Under the pieces are notes generated by a model that searched no databases, was not told where the DNA came from, and was given only the letters and a program-made list of their open reading frames with translations. A DNA stretch of 13,732 nucleotides from JBLHKE01 sp047619485. GTDB taxonomy: Bacteria; Verrucomicrobiota; Verrucomicrobiia; Verrucomicrobiales; DEV007. Position 1 is the first letter of the stretch. The number at the start of each line of letters is the position of its first letter. The stretch is taken from contig JBLHKE010000121.1 in the NCBI GenBank assembly GCA_047619485.1, forward strand, positions 1 through 13,732, given 5' to 3'. Positions 1-7,846 of this stretch are shown here, piece by piece. Made by a program: the position numbers and the translations under genes.

Positions 1-2825
1 TAGTGACCCGTAGGCGCCGGCCTTGCCTGCAGGAACTCGATCAGATCGCGCAGTTTTTTCGGATCCATGGCGGCCTCGAGCCCCTCGGGCATCAATGATC
101 GGGATTCGGTGCGGATCGATTTGATCTCCTTGCGCGGGATTGGCTGGCGGGCGGCGGCTGGTAGCAGCAGGGTGACACCGAGTTCGTCTTCGGCGACGAG
201 GATGCCGGTGAAGCGCTGGCCTGCTCTCGTCTGCACGCTGGTGCTGATGTATTTGGGATTGATGGCCATGTTAGGATCGAGGATGTGGGTGGCTAGATCT
301 TCAACGCTGCGGTGGCTGACGCTGGTGAGGTCGGGGCCGACTTGGAAGCCGATACCGCCGGCGATGTGACAGACGCTGCAGAGCGCGGTGAACATCAGTT
401 TTCCCTGTTCTCGATCGCCTTGCTCGGGGAGTTTTTTCAACCACTCTACGACGATGTCTTTGCGGTTGATATACTCCTCATCGGGAAAGATTTTCTTGGC
501 GCGGGCGGTGATGGATGGGGTCGACCACCGCAGCAGGGTGCGGCGCTGTTCGAGATCGAGGTTGAGCTCGCCGTGGGTGACGACCTTCTTCTCCAGGCCG
601 TCGAGGATGTTTTGGTGGTAGCGCTGGTCGGAAAGGAGGGTGTCGATCGCCTCGCGCCGGATCAGTGGTGAGAGCCCGGGCCAGCGGGCGATGATCTCGC
701 GCCCGAGTTCGCGGTGGTGGCATTCGCGCAGCGCGTTCAAGGCGGCACGCTGGATGCCGCTGGTCTCTTTCGGGCTGAGGAGATCGAATAATCTCGGGCT
801 GCCCGCCTTGCCGAGCAGGGCGATCGGGTTGAGGCGCTCGTTGGTGCTCCGCTTCGGATTGGTCGCGCCGAGTTCTGCCTCGATGACGAGCCGTCGGATG
901 CGGGTGGGTTGCGCCCGCTCGAACAGAGTGAGGAGATCGAGGATGGCGGGCGTGGTAGCCGGGGTGGCGAGCCTCGCCCAGTCGTCGAGGGTCGGGATGA
1001 AGTCCTTAGGGCGGTGGCCGTTGCTCCTCCAGCCGGAGTGGAGTCCGCTGAGTAGCGCCGCGCTCGGCTCCAATGTTTTTAGCCAGGCGGCGTTCTTGTT
1101 GCTAGCGGCGGCCAGGTGGGCGAGCTCCTCGATCGCTGCTGGGTGGTTGAAATCCGGCGGGAGTGCAAGCAATAGATCTGCGCCCCGGGTGGCCGTGAGG
1201 ATCGCCCGGCGGGTCCAGGTTGAGTCGGCGTCGTGGACTAGGAGTTCGGCGAGGGCTGCGGTTTTGTCGGGGTGCCCGATCGATCCGAGTGTGAGGGCTG
1301 CTTGGAAGCGCACCCGTGGGTTTTTATGTTTTGTTAGTGCAATGACCTGTTCGGCCTCCGTTGGCTTTGCCAAGATGAGGGCGTTCTCCAACACACCTAG
1401 GTGTGGATCGCTGAGCGCCTTAACGCGTTCGACCGTGCTGAGCCGGTTCTCGTTCGCCTTCATCCACAGTCGGCGGGCTCGGACGCTTGGGGGCTGTGGT
1501 TTGTCGTGTGGGGCGACGAGGGGTTCTGGTCGCGATGGATCAAGCGGTTTGCGGTTCTCAAACTGCAGCCGGTGAGCGGTCTCGTAAGCCCAGGGATCAC
1601 TGCTCGAGAAGACTGGTGTTGTTCTCTTCAGCTCCTTGCCTCTGGGCGTGATACGGTAGATTCGACCTTGTTGATCGCCGCCGCGCAGGTCGAGTTTCTC
1701 TTTCAAGTTGTCCGGGATGTAGTCAGGGTGCTCGATGACGTCGCGGTGCATGTCGAGCAGGTAAAGGGCGCCGTCGGGCCCGAACTCGATGTCGGTGGGG
1801 CGGAATTTTTTATCGCGGCTGGCGATGAAGTCGTGGTCGTGTTCATCCGGGTGGCGGCCGCCTTTGAAAATCGGACCATCTGGGATGATGACGTCGCGGT
1901 GGACCAGGTTGGCGACCACATCCATGGTGAGCACAGTGTTGTCGAGCGATTCGTGGAAGCTGCCCTCGGGGATGAACAGCATGCCGGAGGCGGAGGTGAA
2001 GTGACCCGCTTGCTCGGGGTGGTTGGGGCGCGTCTCGGCCTTGGAGATCGGGAAAATGCGTGCGGACTCGCCGTGGTCGGAGATGTTGACCGTGGTGGGG
2101 AAGTCGGGCAGCCATGGTTTGTCTTTCATGTAGCGCCATGGGATGACGCGTAGCTTGAGGTGGCTGACGTTGTAGTTAGCGAACCAGCGGCCGTAGGGAT
2201 CCGAGGTGAGGCCAAAGCCGGCGGCGGCTCCGGCGCTGGGGGCGTAGTGGCCGGTGTCGGGATCGAAACTGAAATCGCGATCGCCGAGGGGCAGGACCGC
2301 TTGGTCGTTGAGCGGCGAGTGGATCTTCGCCGGACTGCCGCCTTTGGCTCCGTGCATCTGGTTGTCGATCCCCCACTGCAGCGCGGAGAAATTGCCGTCG
2401 GTAACTCCGAGCTTGAACCCGTCGAGGATGACTTTTCTCTCGTCGGCGATGTCGTCGCCGTCGGTGTCAGCGAGGAACAGAACCTGGGGTGGCGCTGCGA
2501 CGAGAATGCCGTTGCGCCACGGCGTCACGCTGGTGGGGTAGCTGAGGTTTTTGGCGAAAACTTTCGAATAGTCGGCGCGGCCGTCGTTGTCGGTGTCGCG
2601 CAGTAGGCGGATGGTGCCGGCGCCTTTGCCGTCGATGCCGTACGGGTAGTCGCGCATCTCGACGACATAGGCATCGCCGTTGGCAGCGAAACAGATCGCC
2701 ACCGGATCGACGACGTCGGGTTCTTTTGCGAACAGAGTGATTTCGATTTCTGGCGGGTGGACGAAATCGGATTGGGCGCGGGTGGAGCCGAGGAGAGCTA
2801 GGAGGATTAAAAGGATGGCGCGCAC
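1..2825 (-). CDS. PVC-type secreted heme-binding CxxCH protein (dehydrogenase-like propeller, HEAT-like repeats, cytochrome c)
   Basis: The frame is open from a GTG at 2825-2823 to the window edge: 941 codons plus the two bases TA of the next codon, which is probably a stop because the last residues (LRDLIEFLQ) match the usual family end. Residues 1-18 form a signal peptide (VRAILLILLALLGSTRAQ). Residues of about 20-400 are beta-propeller-like, with repeated aspartate-rich and glycine-rich blades and the family phrase TDIEFGPDGALYLLD. About 400-760 is helical and HEAT-like. A single class I heme site, CSVCH, has C816, C819 and H820. This matches the Planctomycetes/Verrucomicrobia families for a putative membrane-bound dehydrogenase domain and a putative heme-binding domain. 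It is probably a periplasmic oxidoreductase acting on sugars or similar compounds; the substrate is unknown. The GTG was chosen for the signal peptide; no clear Shine-Dalgarno sequence is present, only a run of C. Plus-strand ORFs across this gene are shadows. Confidence 0.88.
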   Translation of the reverse strand, partial: MRAILLILLALLGSTRAQSDFVHPPEIEITLFAKEPDVVDPVAICFAANGDAYVVEMRDYPYGIDGKGAGTIRLLRDTDNDGRADYSKVFAKNLSYPTSVTPWRNGILVAAPPQVLFLADTDGDDIADERKVILDGFKLGVTDGNFSALQWGIDNQMHGAKGGSPAKIHSPLNDQAVLPLGDRDFSFDPDTGHYAPSAGAAAGFGLTSDPYGRWFANYNVSHLKLRVIPWRYMKDKPWLPDFPTTVNISDHGESARIFPISKAETRPNHPEQAGHFTSASGMLFIPEGSFHESLDNTVLTMDVVANLVHRDVIIPDGPIFKGGRHPDEHDHDFIASRDKKFRPTDIEFGPDGALYLLDMHRDVIEHPDYIPDNLKEKLDLRGGDQQGRIYRITPRGKELKRTTPVFSSSDPWAYETAHRLQFENRKPLDPSRPEPLVAPHDKPQPPSVRARRLWMKANENRLSTVERVKALSDPHLGVLENALILAKPTEAEQVIALTKHKNPRVRFQAALTLGSIGHPDKTAALAELLVHDADSTWTRRAILTATRGADLLLALPPDFNHPAAIEELAHLAAASNKNAAWLKTLEPSAALLSGLHSGWRSNGHRPKDFIPTLDDWARLATPATTPAILDLLTLFERAQPTRIRRLVIEAELGATNPKRSTNERLNPIALLGKAGSPRLFDLLSPKETSGIQRAALNALRECHHRELGREIIARWPGLSPLIRREAIDTLLSDQRYHQNILDGLEKKVVTHGELNLDLEQRRTLLRWSTPSITARAKKIFPDEEYINRKDIVVEWLKKLPEQGDREQGKLMFTALCSVCHIAGGIGFQVGPDLTSVSHRSVEDLATHILDPNMAINPKYISTSVQTRAGQRFTGILVAEDELGVTLLLPAAARQPIPRKEIKSIRTESRSLMPEGLEAAMDPKKLRDLIEFLQARPAPTGH

Positions 2826-3147
2826 GGGGGGGAAGTTACACTGGGTTCTAAGAATTGCAGGTGCTGTCGGCTGGGGCTCTGGGGAGTCAAAGTCACAGTC
2901 AAAGTCAAAGTTGGCACTGGAGGCTGGCAGTTGGGAGCGATGAGGATCGAGGCGTTGAATTTGCTGAAGCGGTGCTGAGGCCGGCTCGAAGAATTCGGAA
3001 CTTTAACTCCCGACAGCGTGAGCCTTAAACAGAGGAGGCTCTTCAAATGTCAGGGCTCGATTCTGCTGGCCGTCCAGTTGGGGAGGGAGACGCTCCCCAC
3101 TACGTATCGGCTTGCAAGCAGAGATGCTTGCGCCACGGTGGGCTGCG
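2826..3147. other. Intergenic region between divergent genes
   Basis: These 322 bases separate the cytochrome gene (-) from tgt (+), so promoters for both should lie here, but I see no convincing -35/-10 pair. A perfect 6-bp hairpin (GGGGAG at 3080-3085, CTCCCC at 3093-3098, 7-nt loop) lies about 50 bases before tgt and could be part of its leader. A hexamer tandem repeat is listed separately. Short ORFs here show no coding character. Confidence 0.5.
2885..2911. repeat. Hexamer tandem repeat AGTCAA, about 4.5 copies
   Basis: Four hexamers run head to tail: AGTCAA at 2885, AGTCAC at 2891, AGTCAA at 2897 and 2903, then AGT. It lies 60 bases upstream of the cytochrome gene start, outside coding sequence. 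It may be a slippage product or a set of spaced binding sites; nothing else in the sequence decides between these. Confidence 0.7.
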
Positions 3148-4317
3148 ATGTTTACCCTGTTGAAAAAAGATGCTGAGACTGGCGCCCGACGTGGGCGGCT
3201 GGAGACGGCGCATGGGGCGATCGAGACGCCGATCTTCATGCCTGTGGGGACGCAGGGGACGGTGAAGTCGATCAGTCCGGCGGAGTTGCATGGGATCGGG
3301 GCGCAGGTGATCTTGGGGAATACCTACCACCTGTTCGTGCGGCCGGGGATGGAGATCATCGAGCACTTTGGCGGGCTGCATAAGTTCATGCGCTGGGATG
3401 GTCCGATCCTGACGGACAGTGGTGGCTTCCAGGTGTTCTCTTTGGCGAAGCTGCGTAAGATTTCTGAGAAGGGCGTGCAGTTTCAGAACCACTTGAGTGG
3501 TGCGGCGACCTTCATCGGGCCGGAGACTTCGATGGGGATTCAGCGCTCACTGGGTTCGGACATCGCGATGTTGTTCGATGAGTGTCCGCCCTATCCGTGC
3601 GATGCGCGCGCGGCGGAGGAGAGTCTGAACCTGACCATGCGTTGGGCGCAGCGCTGCAAAGATTGGATCTCGAAGGAGAACACCGCTGGCAACGGGCAGA
3701 TGCACTTCGGGATTGTGCAGGGATCGGTGTATGCGGATTTGCGCGAGCGCGCGGCGCGGGAATTGGTGGAGATCGGCTTCGATGGGTATGCTGTGGGTGG
3801 CGTGAGTGTCGGTGAGCCTGAGCACGAGATGATGCGGGCGGTGGAAAATGCGGTGCCGTTCCTGCCGGAGGACAAACCGCGTTACGCGATGGGCTTGGGC
3901 ACGCCTTCGCAACTGGTGGAGATGGTGGCGCGCGGGGTGGACATGTTCGATTGTGTGCTGCCGACAAGGATCGCGCGCAATGGCACGGCCTACACCTCGA
4001 CGGGGACGATGAATTTGAAGAATGCGAAGTTCGCGATGGACGAGGCGCCGATCGAGGAGGGCTGCGAGTGTCCGGCCTGTTCGGCAGAGGGTGGAATTGG
4101 TGATGGCGGGCATTTCACGCGTGGATACCTGCGCCACCTAGTGAAGGCGGGGGAGCTATTGGCGATCCGATTGATTTCGTTGCACAACCTGCATTTCTAC
4201 CTAAAACTCATGGAGCGTGTCCGCGGGGCGATCGAAGATGGCAGTTTTGCCGAATTCCGCCGCGAAATGGTGGCGCGCTACACCCAAAAGTCTCAAACCT
4301 CCGAAGAACCCAAATGA
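3148..4317 (+). CDS. tgt: Queuine tRNA-guanine transglycosylase (Tgt)
   Basis: Bacterial Tgt swaps guanine-34 of the GUN anticodons of tRNA Asp, Asn, His and Tyr for preQ1 in queuosine synthesis. The 389-residue product is close to the usual 370-390. Visible motifs: substrate pocket around ILTDSGGFQVFS with D90 as general base; FGIVQGSVY at 188-195; VGGVSVGEP at 217-224; DMFDCVLPTR with nucleophile D268; zinc site C306, C308, C311 and H346. The start at 3148 (MFTLLKKD) aligns with the normal family N-terminus; an in-frame ATG at 3112 would add 12 unsupported residues. The stop overlaps the yajC start by 4 bases, so the two are co-translated, a classical arrangement. Two small oddities: a glycine-rich insertion after the zinc cysteines (314-321) and TRIARNG where many homologs have TRNARNG. 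Confidence 0.97.
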   Translation: MFTLLKKDAETGARRGRLETAHGAIETPIFMPVGTQGTVKSISPAELHGIGAQVILGNTYHLFVRPGMEIIEHFGGLHKFMRWDGPILTDSGGFQVFSLAKLRKISEKGVQFQNHLSGAATFIGPETSMGIQRSLGSDIAMLFDECPPYPCDARAAEESLNLTMRWAQRCKDWISKENTAGNGQMHFGIVQGSVYADLRERAARELVEIGFDGYAVGGVSVGEPEHEMMRAVENAVPFLPEDKPRYAMGLGTPSQLVEMVARGVDMFDCVLPTRIARNGTAYTSTGTMNLKNAKFAMDEAPIEEGCECPACSAEGGIGDGGHFTRGYLRHLVKAGELLAIRLISLHNLHFYLKLMERVRGAIEDGSFAEFRREMVARYTQKSQTSEEPK

Positions 4318-4694
4318 ATTTCGATATGACCAACCTACTCGCCTACATCCTCGCCGCAGATCCAGCACCGGCACCTGGCTTCATGCAATTTTTGCCGATC
4401 GTCCTGCTGGTCGTGATGATGTATTTCCTCATGATCCGTCCACACCGCGTCCGCCAGAAGGCGATGGAAGCGCAGCGGTCGGCGATGAAGAAGGGCGACA
4501 AGGTCATCTCGGCAGGCGGGATCCACGGGACGGTGTCCAACATCAAGGAGGGATCGATCATCGTGAAAGTCGCCGAGAACGTAAAGTTGGAGTTCCAGAA
4601 GAGCAGCATCACGACGGTGATTCCAAAGGGGACGGCCAAATCTGATGAGGACTTGAGCAACCAGCCGAGTTCGGACGCGCCGCTGAACGGGTAA
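4314..4694 (+). CDS. yajC: Preprotein translocase subunit YajC
   Basis: YajC is a small single-span inner-membrane protein that associates with SecDF and the SecYEG translocon. The product is 126 residues. After a short N-terminus there is one membrane segment (about residues 23-41, FMQFLPIVLLVVMMYFLMI), followed at once by the family signature RPHRVRQK and a cytoplasmic domain with KKGDKVISAGGIHGTV and EFQKSSITTV. The start ATG overlaps the tgt stop (ATGA); an in-frame ATG four codons on is possible. In most bacteria secD follows, but here the gene ends at an inverted repeat and meets purT head-on, so secDF must be elsewhere. The tail after residue 105 is polar and probably disordered. Confidence 0.95.
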   Translation: MNFDMTNLLAYILAADPAPAPGFMQFLPIVLLVVMMYFLMIRPHRVRQKAMEAQRSAMKKGDKVISAGGIHGTVSNIKEGSIIVKVAENVKLEFQKSSITTVIPKGTAKSDEDLSNQPSSDAPLNG

Positions 4695-4849
4695 CACGGA
4701 GTTGCGCTCCGTGGGCGGCATCTTCGAGAAGGTGGTGCCCTCCTTTCGGAGCGCAATCTTCTCAGAACGTTCTCTTCCGAGCCGTATAGGGTCGGGGGAT
4801 CGGGTACACTTGGGTGACGTGGCGGCGATCCACGGAGTGCAACTCCGTG
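4695..4849. repeat. REPIN-like element: two inverted palindromic repeats between convergent genes
   Basis: The ends are copies of one 20-base sequence in opposite orientation, differing at a single base. Left, CACGGAG-TTGCG-CTCCGTG (4695-4713) and right, CACGGAG-TGCAA-CTCCGTG (4831-4849) are each a 7-bp hairpin with a 5-nt loop. Inside there is a third, partial inverted copy (CGGAGCGCAA at 4747-4756 against 4702-4711) and a central perfect palindrome AGAACGTTCT (4764-4773), so the unit can fold as one long hairpin. It starts right after the yajC stop and ends 11 bases from the purT stop. It may end transcription from both sides, but no T-run follows either arm. Confidence 0.75.
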
Positions 4850-4860
4850 CTACGGTCGAC

Positions 4861-6051
4861 CTACAGCTCGACCCTTACCGCAGCGCTCGCGTTGCGGGCT
4901 TTCTCGCGCGCCGCATCGATGCCGGCTGCGTCGCGGGCTAGGGTAACCGCCATGCGGCGCTTGCCGTTGACTTCGGGTTTGCCGAAGAGCCGGAGTTGGG
5001 TGTCGGGTTGGGAAAGTGCTTCGCCGAGGTTGGCGAAATTGACTTTGTTGGAGGTGCCCTCGACGAGGACGACGCAGCTGGCGCTCGGACCGTGTTGCTG
5101 GATGTTGGGGATCGGCAGGCCGAGGATGGCGCGGGCGTGCAGGGCAAACTGGCTGAGATCCTGGCTGATCATCGTCACCATGCCGGTGTCGTGCGGGCGC
5201 GGAGAAACTTCGCTAAAGATCACTTGGTCGCCTTTGACGAAGAGCTCCATGCCGAAAATGCCGCGGCCGCCGAGGGCTCCAGTGACTGCTTCGCCAATGC
5301 GCTGTGCTTCTGTTAGGGCTGCGTCGCTCATCGCTTGCGGCTGCCAGGATTCACGGTAGTCGCCGTCGACCTGGATGTGCCCGATCGGCTCGCAGAAGCT
5401 GGTGCCGCCTTCGTGGCGGATGGTGAGCAGGGTGATCTCGTAGTCGAAGTCGACGAAGCCTTCGACGATGACTTTGCCCTTGCCAGCGCGGCCTCCCTCT
5501 TGGGCGTATTTCCACGAGTGGGCGATATCGTCCTCGCTGCGCACGACGCTCTGGCCTTTGCCTGAGGAGGACATGATGGGCTTGATGACGCAGGGCATGC
5601 CGATCTCTGCGATCGCTGTGCGGAAGTCTTCCTCGGTATCGGCGAACTTGTATGGCGAGGTCGGGATACCGAGATCTTCGGCGGCGAGCCGGCGGATGCC
5701 CTCGCGGTTCATGGTGAGCTGTGTCGCGCGCGCGGTGGGGATGATGGTGGCGAGCCCTTCCGCTTCGATCGCGGCGAGGGTGTCGGTGGCGATCGCTTCG
5801 ACCTCGGGGACGACGAGGTCAGGTTTCTCCAGTTCGATGACGGCGCGGAGTTTCTCGCCGTCGAGCATCGGGACGACGTGCGAGCGGTCGGCGACCTGCA
5901 TGGCGGGGGCGTTCTCGTAGGCGTCGACGGCAATGACTTCGACGCCGTAGCGCTGGAGCTCGATGACGACTTCTTTGCCGAGCTCGCCGGAGCCGCAGAG
6001 CATGACTTTTTTTGCGGTTGGGGAAAATGGGGTGCCGATGGATGCTGACAT
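4861..6051 (-). CDS. purT: Formate-dependent phosphoribosylglycinamide formyltransferase (PurT)
   Basis: PurT catalyses the third step of purine synthesis, formylating GAR with formate and ATP, so it does not need formyl-tetrahydrofolate as PurN does. The product is 396 residues, against 392 in E. coli, and recognisable along its whole length: LCGSGELGKEV (18-28) and VPEVEAIATD (81-90) for GAR binding, TMNREGIRRLAAE (113-125), the ATP-grasp loop KPIMSSSGKGQ (157-167), DGDYRESWQPQ (229-239), and metal ligands E269 and E281 in the ATP-grasp core (IFSEVSPRPHDTGM). It stands alone on this strand. The region just upstream is occupied by a MITE-like element ending 40 bases before the start codon, so its promoter lies in or beyond that element. 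Confidence 0.97.
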   Translation of the reverse strand: MSASIGTPFSPTAKKVMLCGSGELGKEVVIELQRYGVEVIAVDAYENAPAMQVADRSHVVPMLDGEKLRAVIELEKPDLVVPEVEAIATDTLAAIEAEGLATIIPTARATQLTMNREGIRRLAAEDLGIPTSPYKFADTEEDFRTAIAEIGMPCVIKPIMSSSGKGQSVVRSEDDIAHSWKYAQEGGRAGKGKVIVEGFVDFDYEITLLTIRHEGGTSFCEPIGHIQVDGDYRESWQPQAMSDAALTEAQRIGEAVTGALGGRGIFGMELFVKGDQVIFSEVSPRPHDTGMVTMISQDLSQFALHARAILGLPIPNIQQHGPSASCVVLVEGTSNKVNFANLGEALSQPDTQLRLFGKPEVNGKRRMAVTLARDAAGIDAAREKARNASAAVRVEL

Positions 6052-6090
6052 GGCCGGATGGTTTGCCGGTTTGCCAGAAAAGGCAATTTT

Positions 6091-6255
6091 TTAAGGGCAC
6101 CTCCGGAAACCTGCTGTGGAAATGGGGCGCAGAGAAAATTCCCGCTGGCGAGGCGATAAACGCTAAGTACTTGTGATAGTGGGCGCTTTAGCAACGAAGA
6201 CAGCGGGGATTTTATCAAGCGCCAGCCCGCATGAGGTTTTCGGAGGTGCCCTTAA
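6091..6255. mobile_element. MITE-like element with 22-bp terminal inverted repeats upstream of purT
   Basis: The outer arms 6091-6112 (starting TTAAGGGCACCTCCG) and 6234-6255 (ending CGGAGGTGCCCTTAA) are inverted repeats with one mismatch in 22. A nested pair, AAAATTCCCGCTG at 6135-6147 and CAGCGGGGATTTT at 6201-6213 (12 of 13), has the same centre, and GCTGGCG (6144-6150) can pair with CGCCAGC (6220-6226). The 165-bp unit codes for nothing convincing. The outermost TTAA is self-complementary, so it may be part of the arm or a 4-bp target duplication. It looks like a non-autonomous derivative of a DDE-type insertion sequence; the family cannot be named from this window. Confidence 0.72.
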
Positions 6256-6442
6256 CCATGAATAGCGCTAATTTCGCGAATCATTGGGCTCTGCAGGTGG
6301 CTCGTGCACTGACGCGGAGGTGCGGAGGGGATTTGTTGATCAGGCTTTGCGTTTGAGGAGATTTATCCGGGGAGCGAAACGCCGCAGAAGCCGATAAATA
6401 CCAATCTACCCAAAAAGGGGGAGGATGCCCCACATCATAATT
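6256..6442. other. Intergenic stretch, nothing recognised
   Basis: Between the MITE-like element and the promoter at 6443 I see no ORF with coding character, no RNA gene and no strong hairpin. With its neighbours it belongs to a 563-base gap between purT (-) and the secreted-protein gene (+). Confidence 0.5.
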
Positions 6443-6472
6443 TTGACACTCAGGGGGGGGGGTATCTAAAAT
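6443..6472 (+). promoter_or_regulatory. Sigma70-type promoter with a G10 tract in its spacer
   Basis: A perfect -35 box TTGACA (6443-6448) is followed after 18 bases by TAAAAT (6467-6472), five of six matches to the -10 consensus. The spacer is CTCA, ten G (6453-6462), then TATC. Transcription should begin near 6479, giving the gene at 6615 a leader of about 135 bases. Loss of one G gives the optimal 17-base spacer, while gain moves away from it, so slippage could change expression. A weaker -10 choice (TATCTA, 14-base spacer) would need two or three more G. The promoter is predicted from sequence only. Confidence 0.6.
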
Positions 6473-6614
6473 GCCGATTATAGATCAATTAACCGAAGAA
6501 GTCCTTTCGTTGGATTCGCAGGGGAAAAATCGAAATCTAGACGCTGACGCTATGCGATTGGCTGCCGTTCGAAATGAAAAACACGAATTCTTAACACACG
6601 CAAAACTTACGATC

Positions 6615-7691
6615 ATGAAGAGAATACTCAAAACCACGGCGGCTCTCTCCGCCCTCATGCTTACCGCCCTGCTTTCTCCTGCGGGGGCGCAACTCGCTGG
6701 TCCGTTCGGCATCCTCGACGTCGAGGCGAATGGCGGAATCAATCCCAACACCGGCGTCGCCTGGGTGGACGGCGATCAATTCCGGCTCGCTTTCCACACT
6801 CTTGGCACGATCACCGCGACGTCCAATGACCCCAGCGTCTACGACAACTTCGCCACCACCGAGGCTCAGCAGAACCCCGCCCTCGCGAGCTCCACAGGTT
6901 GGACAGCGATGTTGTGGGTGAATACGGATGGCAGCGTAGCCCAGGGAGTCTCCCCGGTCAGTAGTCCTCTTGACCGTTCGGGCAGCAGTGATTTTACCGA
7001 CGGTGCTAACCAGGGCGGCGCAGGCGTGCCGGTCTACGCGATGGATGGAACGACCGCGATCGCCCGAAACAACAACGATATCTACAACGGCTGGAGCAAC
7101 CCATTTGAAAGTGGTCTTGGTGTCACCCAAGCTGACGGTAGCGGCAATAACACACAGCGGGTTAGTGGGGTGTTCTACTCGCCGTTCCTCAATCAAAATG
7201 GCGATCAGCTGACCACTCCGGATGCGAATCATGGAAGGGACAACTGGACCGCAGGTTTCGGATCCCTCGTCAATGCCGCGGGCGATACCATAGACGAGGT
7301 TCGGACGAGCCTCGGCAGCTCCAACGCTAACAACAGCGGCCGCGTATGGAATCGCTTCAATAGGGACAACACTAGCACCTTGGGGGTTTACGCTCTGTCC
7401 GAATTGCTCACAGTCACTACCGGTGGCGATCGGCCATCGTTCACCATCACCGAGTACGTCGTCGATGAGGACACGGGCACGGTCGAACTCACTTGGAACT
7501 CCAAGGAAGGTAAAAGCTACATCGTCAGGTATTCCCTCGACCTCGTAACCTGGCCCGGTGATGTCGATGACGGAGTTGGCCATGACGCTGACGGCAACGG
7601 TGACGAATTCACAACGATCACGTTAACGATTGCGGAGTCGGCTCTTAACGGGCAGGCGAGATGGTTCCTCCGCGTTGAGGAGCTAGACTAG
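6615..7691 (+). CDS. Secreted protein of unknown function with verrucomicrobial C-terminal module
   Basis: The 358-residue product starts with a clear signal peptide (MKRILKTTAALSALMLTALL, cleavage after SPAGA). The main part (about 26-285) is rich in Asn, Gly, Thr and Ser, with few charges and no catalytic motif I recognise; the opening ILDVEANGGINPNTGVAWVDGD, which here spans residues 32-53, recalls exported PVC-group proteins that often carry PEP-CTERM tails. None is present here. Residues of about 290-358 form a beta-rich module (VELTWNSKEGKSYIVRYSLD, W, then RWFLRVEE), common at the ends of secreted Verrucomicrobia proteins. An acidic stretch (DVDDGVGHDADGNGDE) could bind calcium. The start at 6615 is preferred over the in-frame ATG at 6471, which is part of the -10 region and has no signal peptide. 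It is a cell-surface or extracellular protein; its role is unknown. Confidence 0.8.
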   Translation: MKRILKTTAALSALMLTALLSPAGAQLAGPFGILDVEANGGINPNTGVAWVDGDQFRLAFHTLGTITATSNDPSVYDNFATTEAQQNPALASSTGWTAMLWVNTDGSVAQGVSPVSSPLDRSGSSDFTDGANQGGAGVPVYAMDGTTAIARNNNDIYNGWSNPFESGLGVTQADGSGNNTQRVSGVFYSPFLNQNGDQLTTPDANHGRDNWTAGFGSLVNAAGDTIDEVRTSLGSSNANNSGRVWNRFNRDNTSTLGVYALSELLTVTTGGDRPSFTITEYVVDEDTGTVELTWNSKEGKSYIVRYSLDLVTWPGDVDDGVGHDADGNGDEFTTITLTIAESALNGQARWFLRVEELD

Positions 7692-7784
7692 TAGGTAGTA
7701 AGCCTTGCAACAGGATTCAGTTTCGGCTCGATGATGAATATCGTCGAGGATGGGGTGCGTGGGGAGCGACTGAGCTTGGGCTTG

Positions 7785-7846
7785 CGCCACCATTTTAGTA
7801 CCCTTCCGAAATGATGGCGACTCGGCAGGATGCCGGATGCCGAGTC
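7785..7846. repeat. Two adjoining palindromes between convergent genes
   Basis: First stem: CGCCACCATTT (7785-7795) with AAATGATGGCG (7809-7819), 10 of 11 paired. Second stem, touching it: GACTCGGCA (7819-7827) with TGCCGAGTC (7838-7846), 9 bp perfect, 10-base loop. The second arm ends on the last base of the TIM-barrel gene's stop codon. They may act as a terminator for both genes, but no T-run follows, so a REP-like repeat is at least as likely. Confidence 0.6.

Noticed and set aside
640..1575. 311-residue plus-strand ORF (and other ORFs between 67 and 2606)
   Set aside because: They are shadows of the large minus-strand cytochrome gene, whose frame shows a signal peptide, a CxxCH site and family motifs.
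5709..6218. 169-residue minus-strand ORF over the purT start and the MITE
   Set aside because: It overlaps purT in another frame and is Ser/Arg/Pro-rich in the way typical of GC-rich shadow frames.
6471..6614. 48-residue N-terminal extension of the secreted protein
   Set aside because: Its ATG lies inside the predicted -10 box, so it would not be in the transcript, and it would bury the signal peptide starting at 6615.
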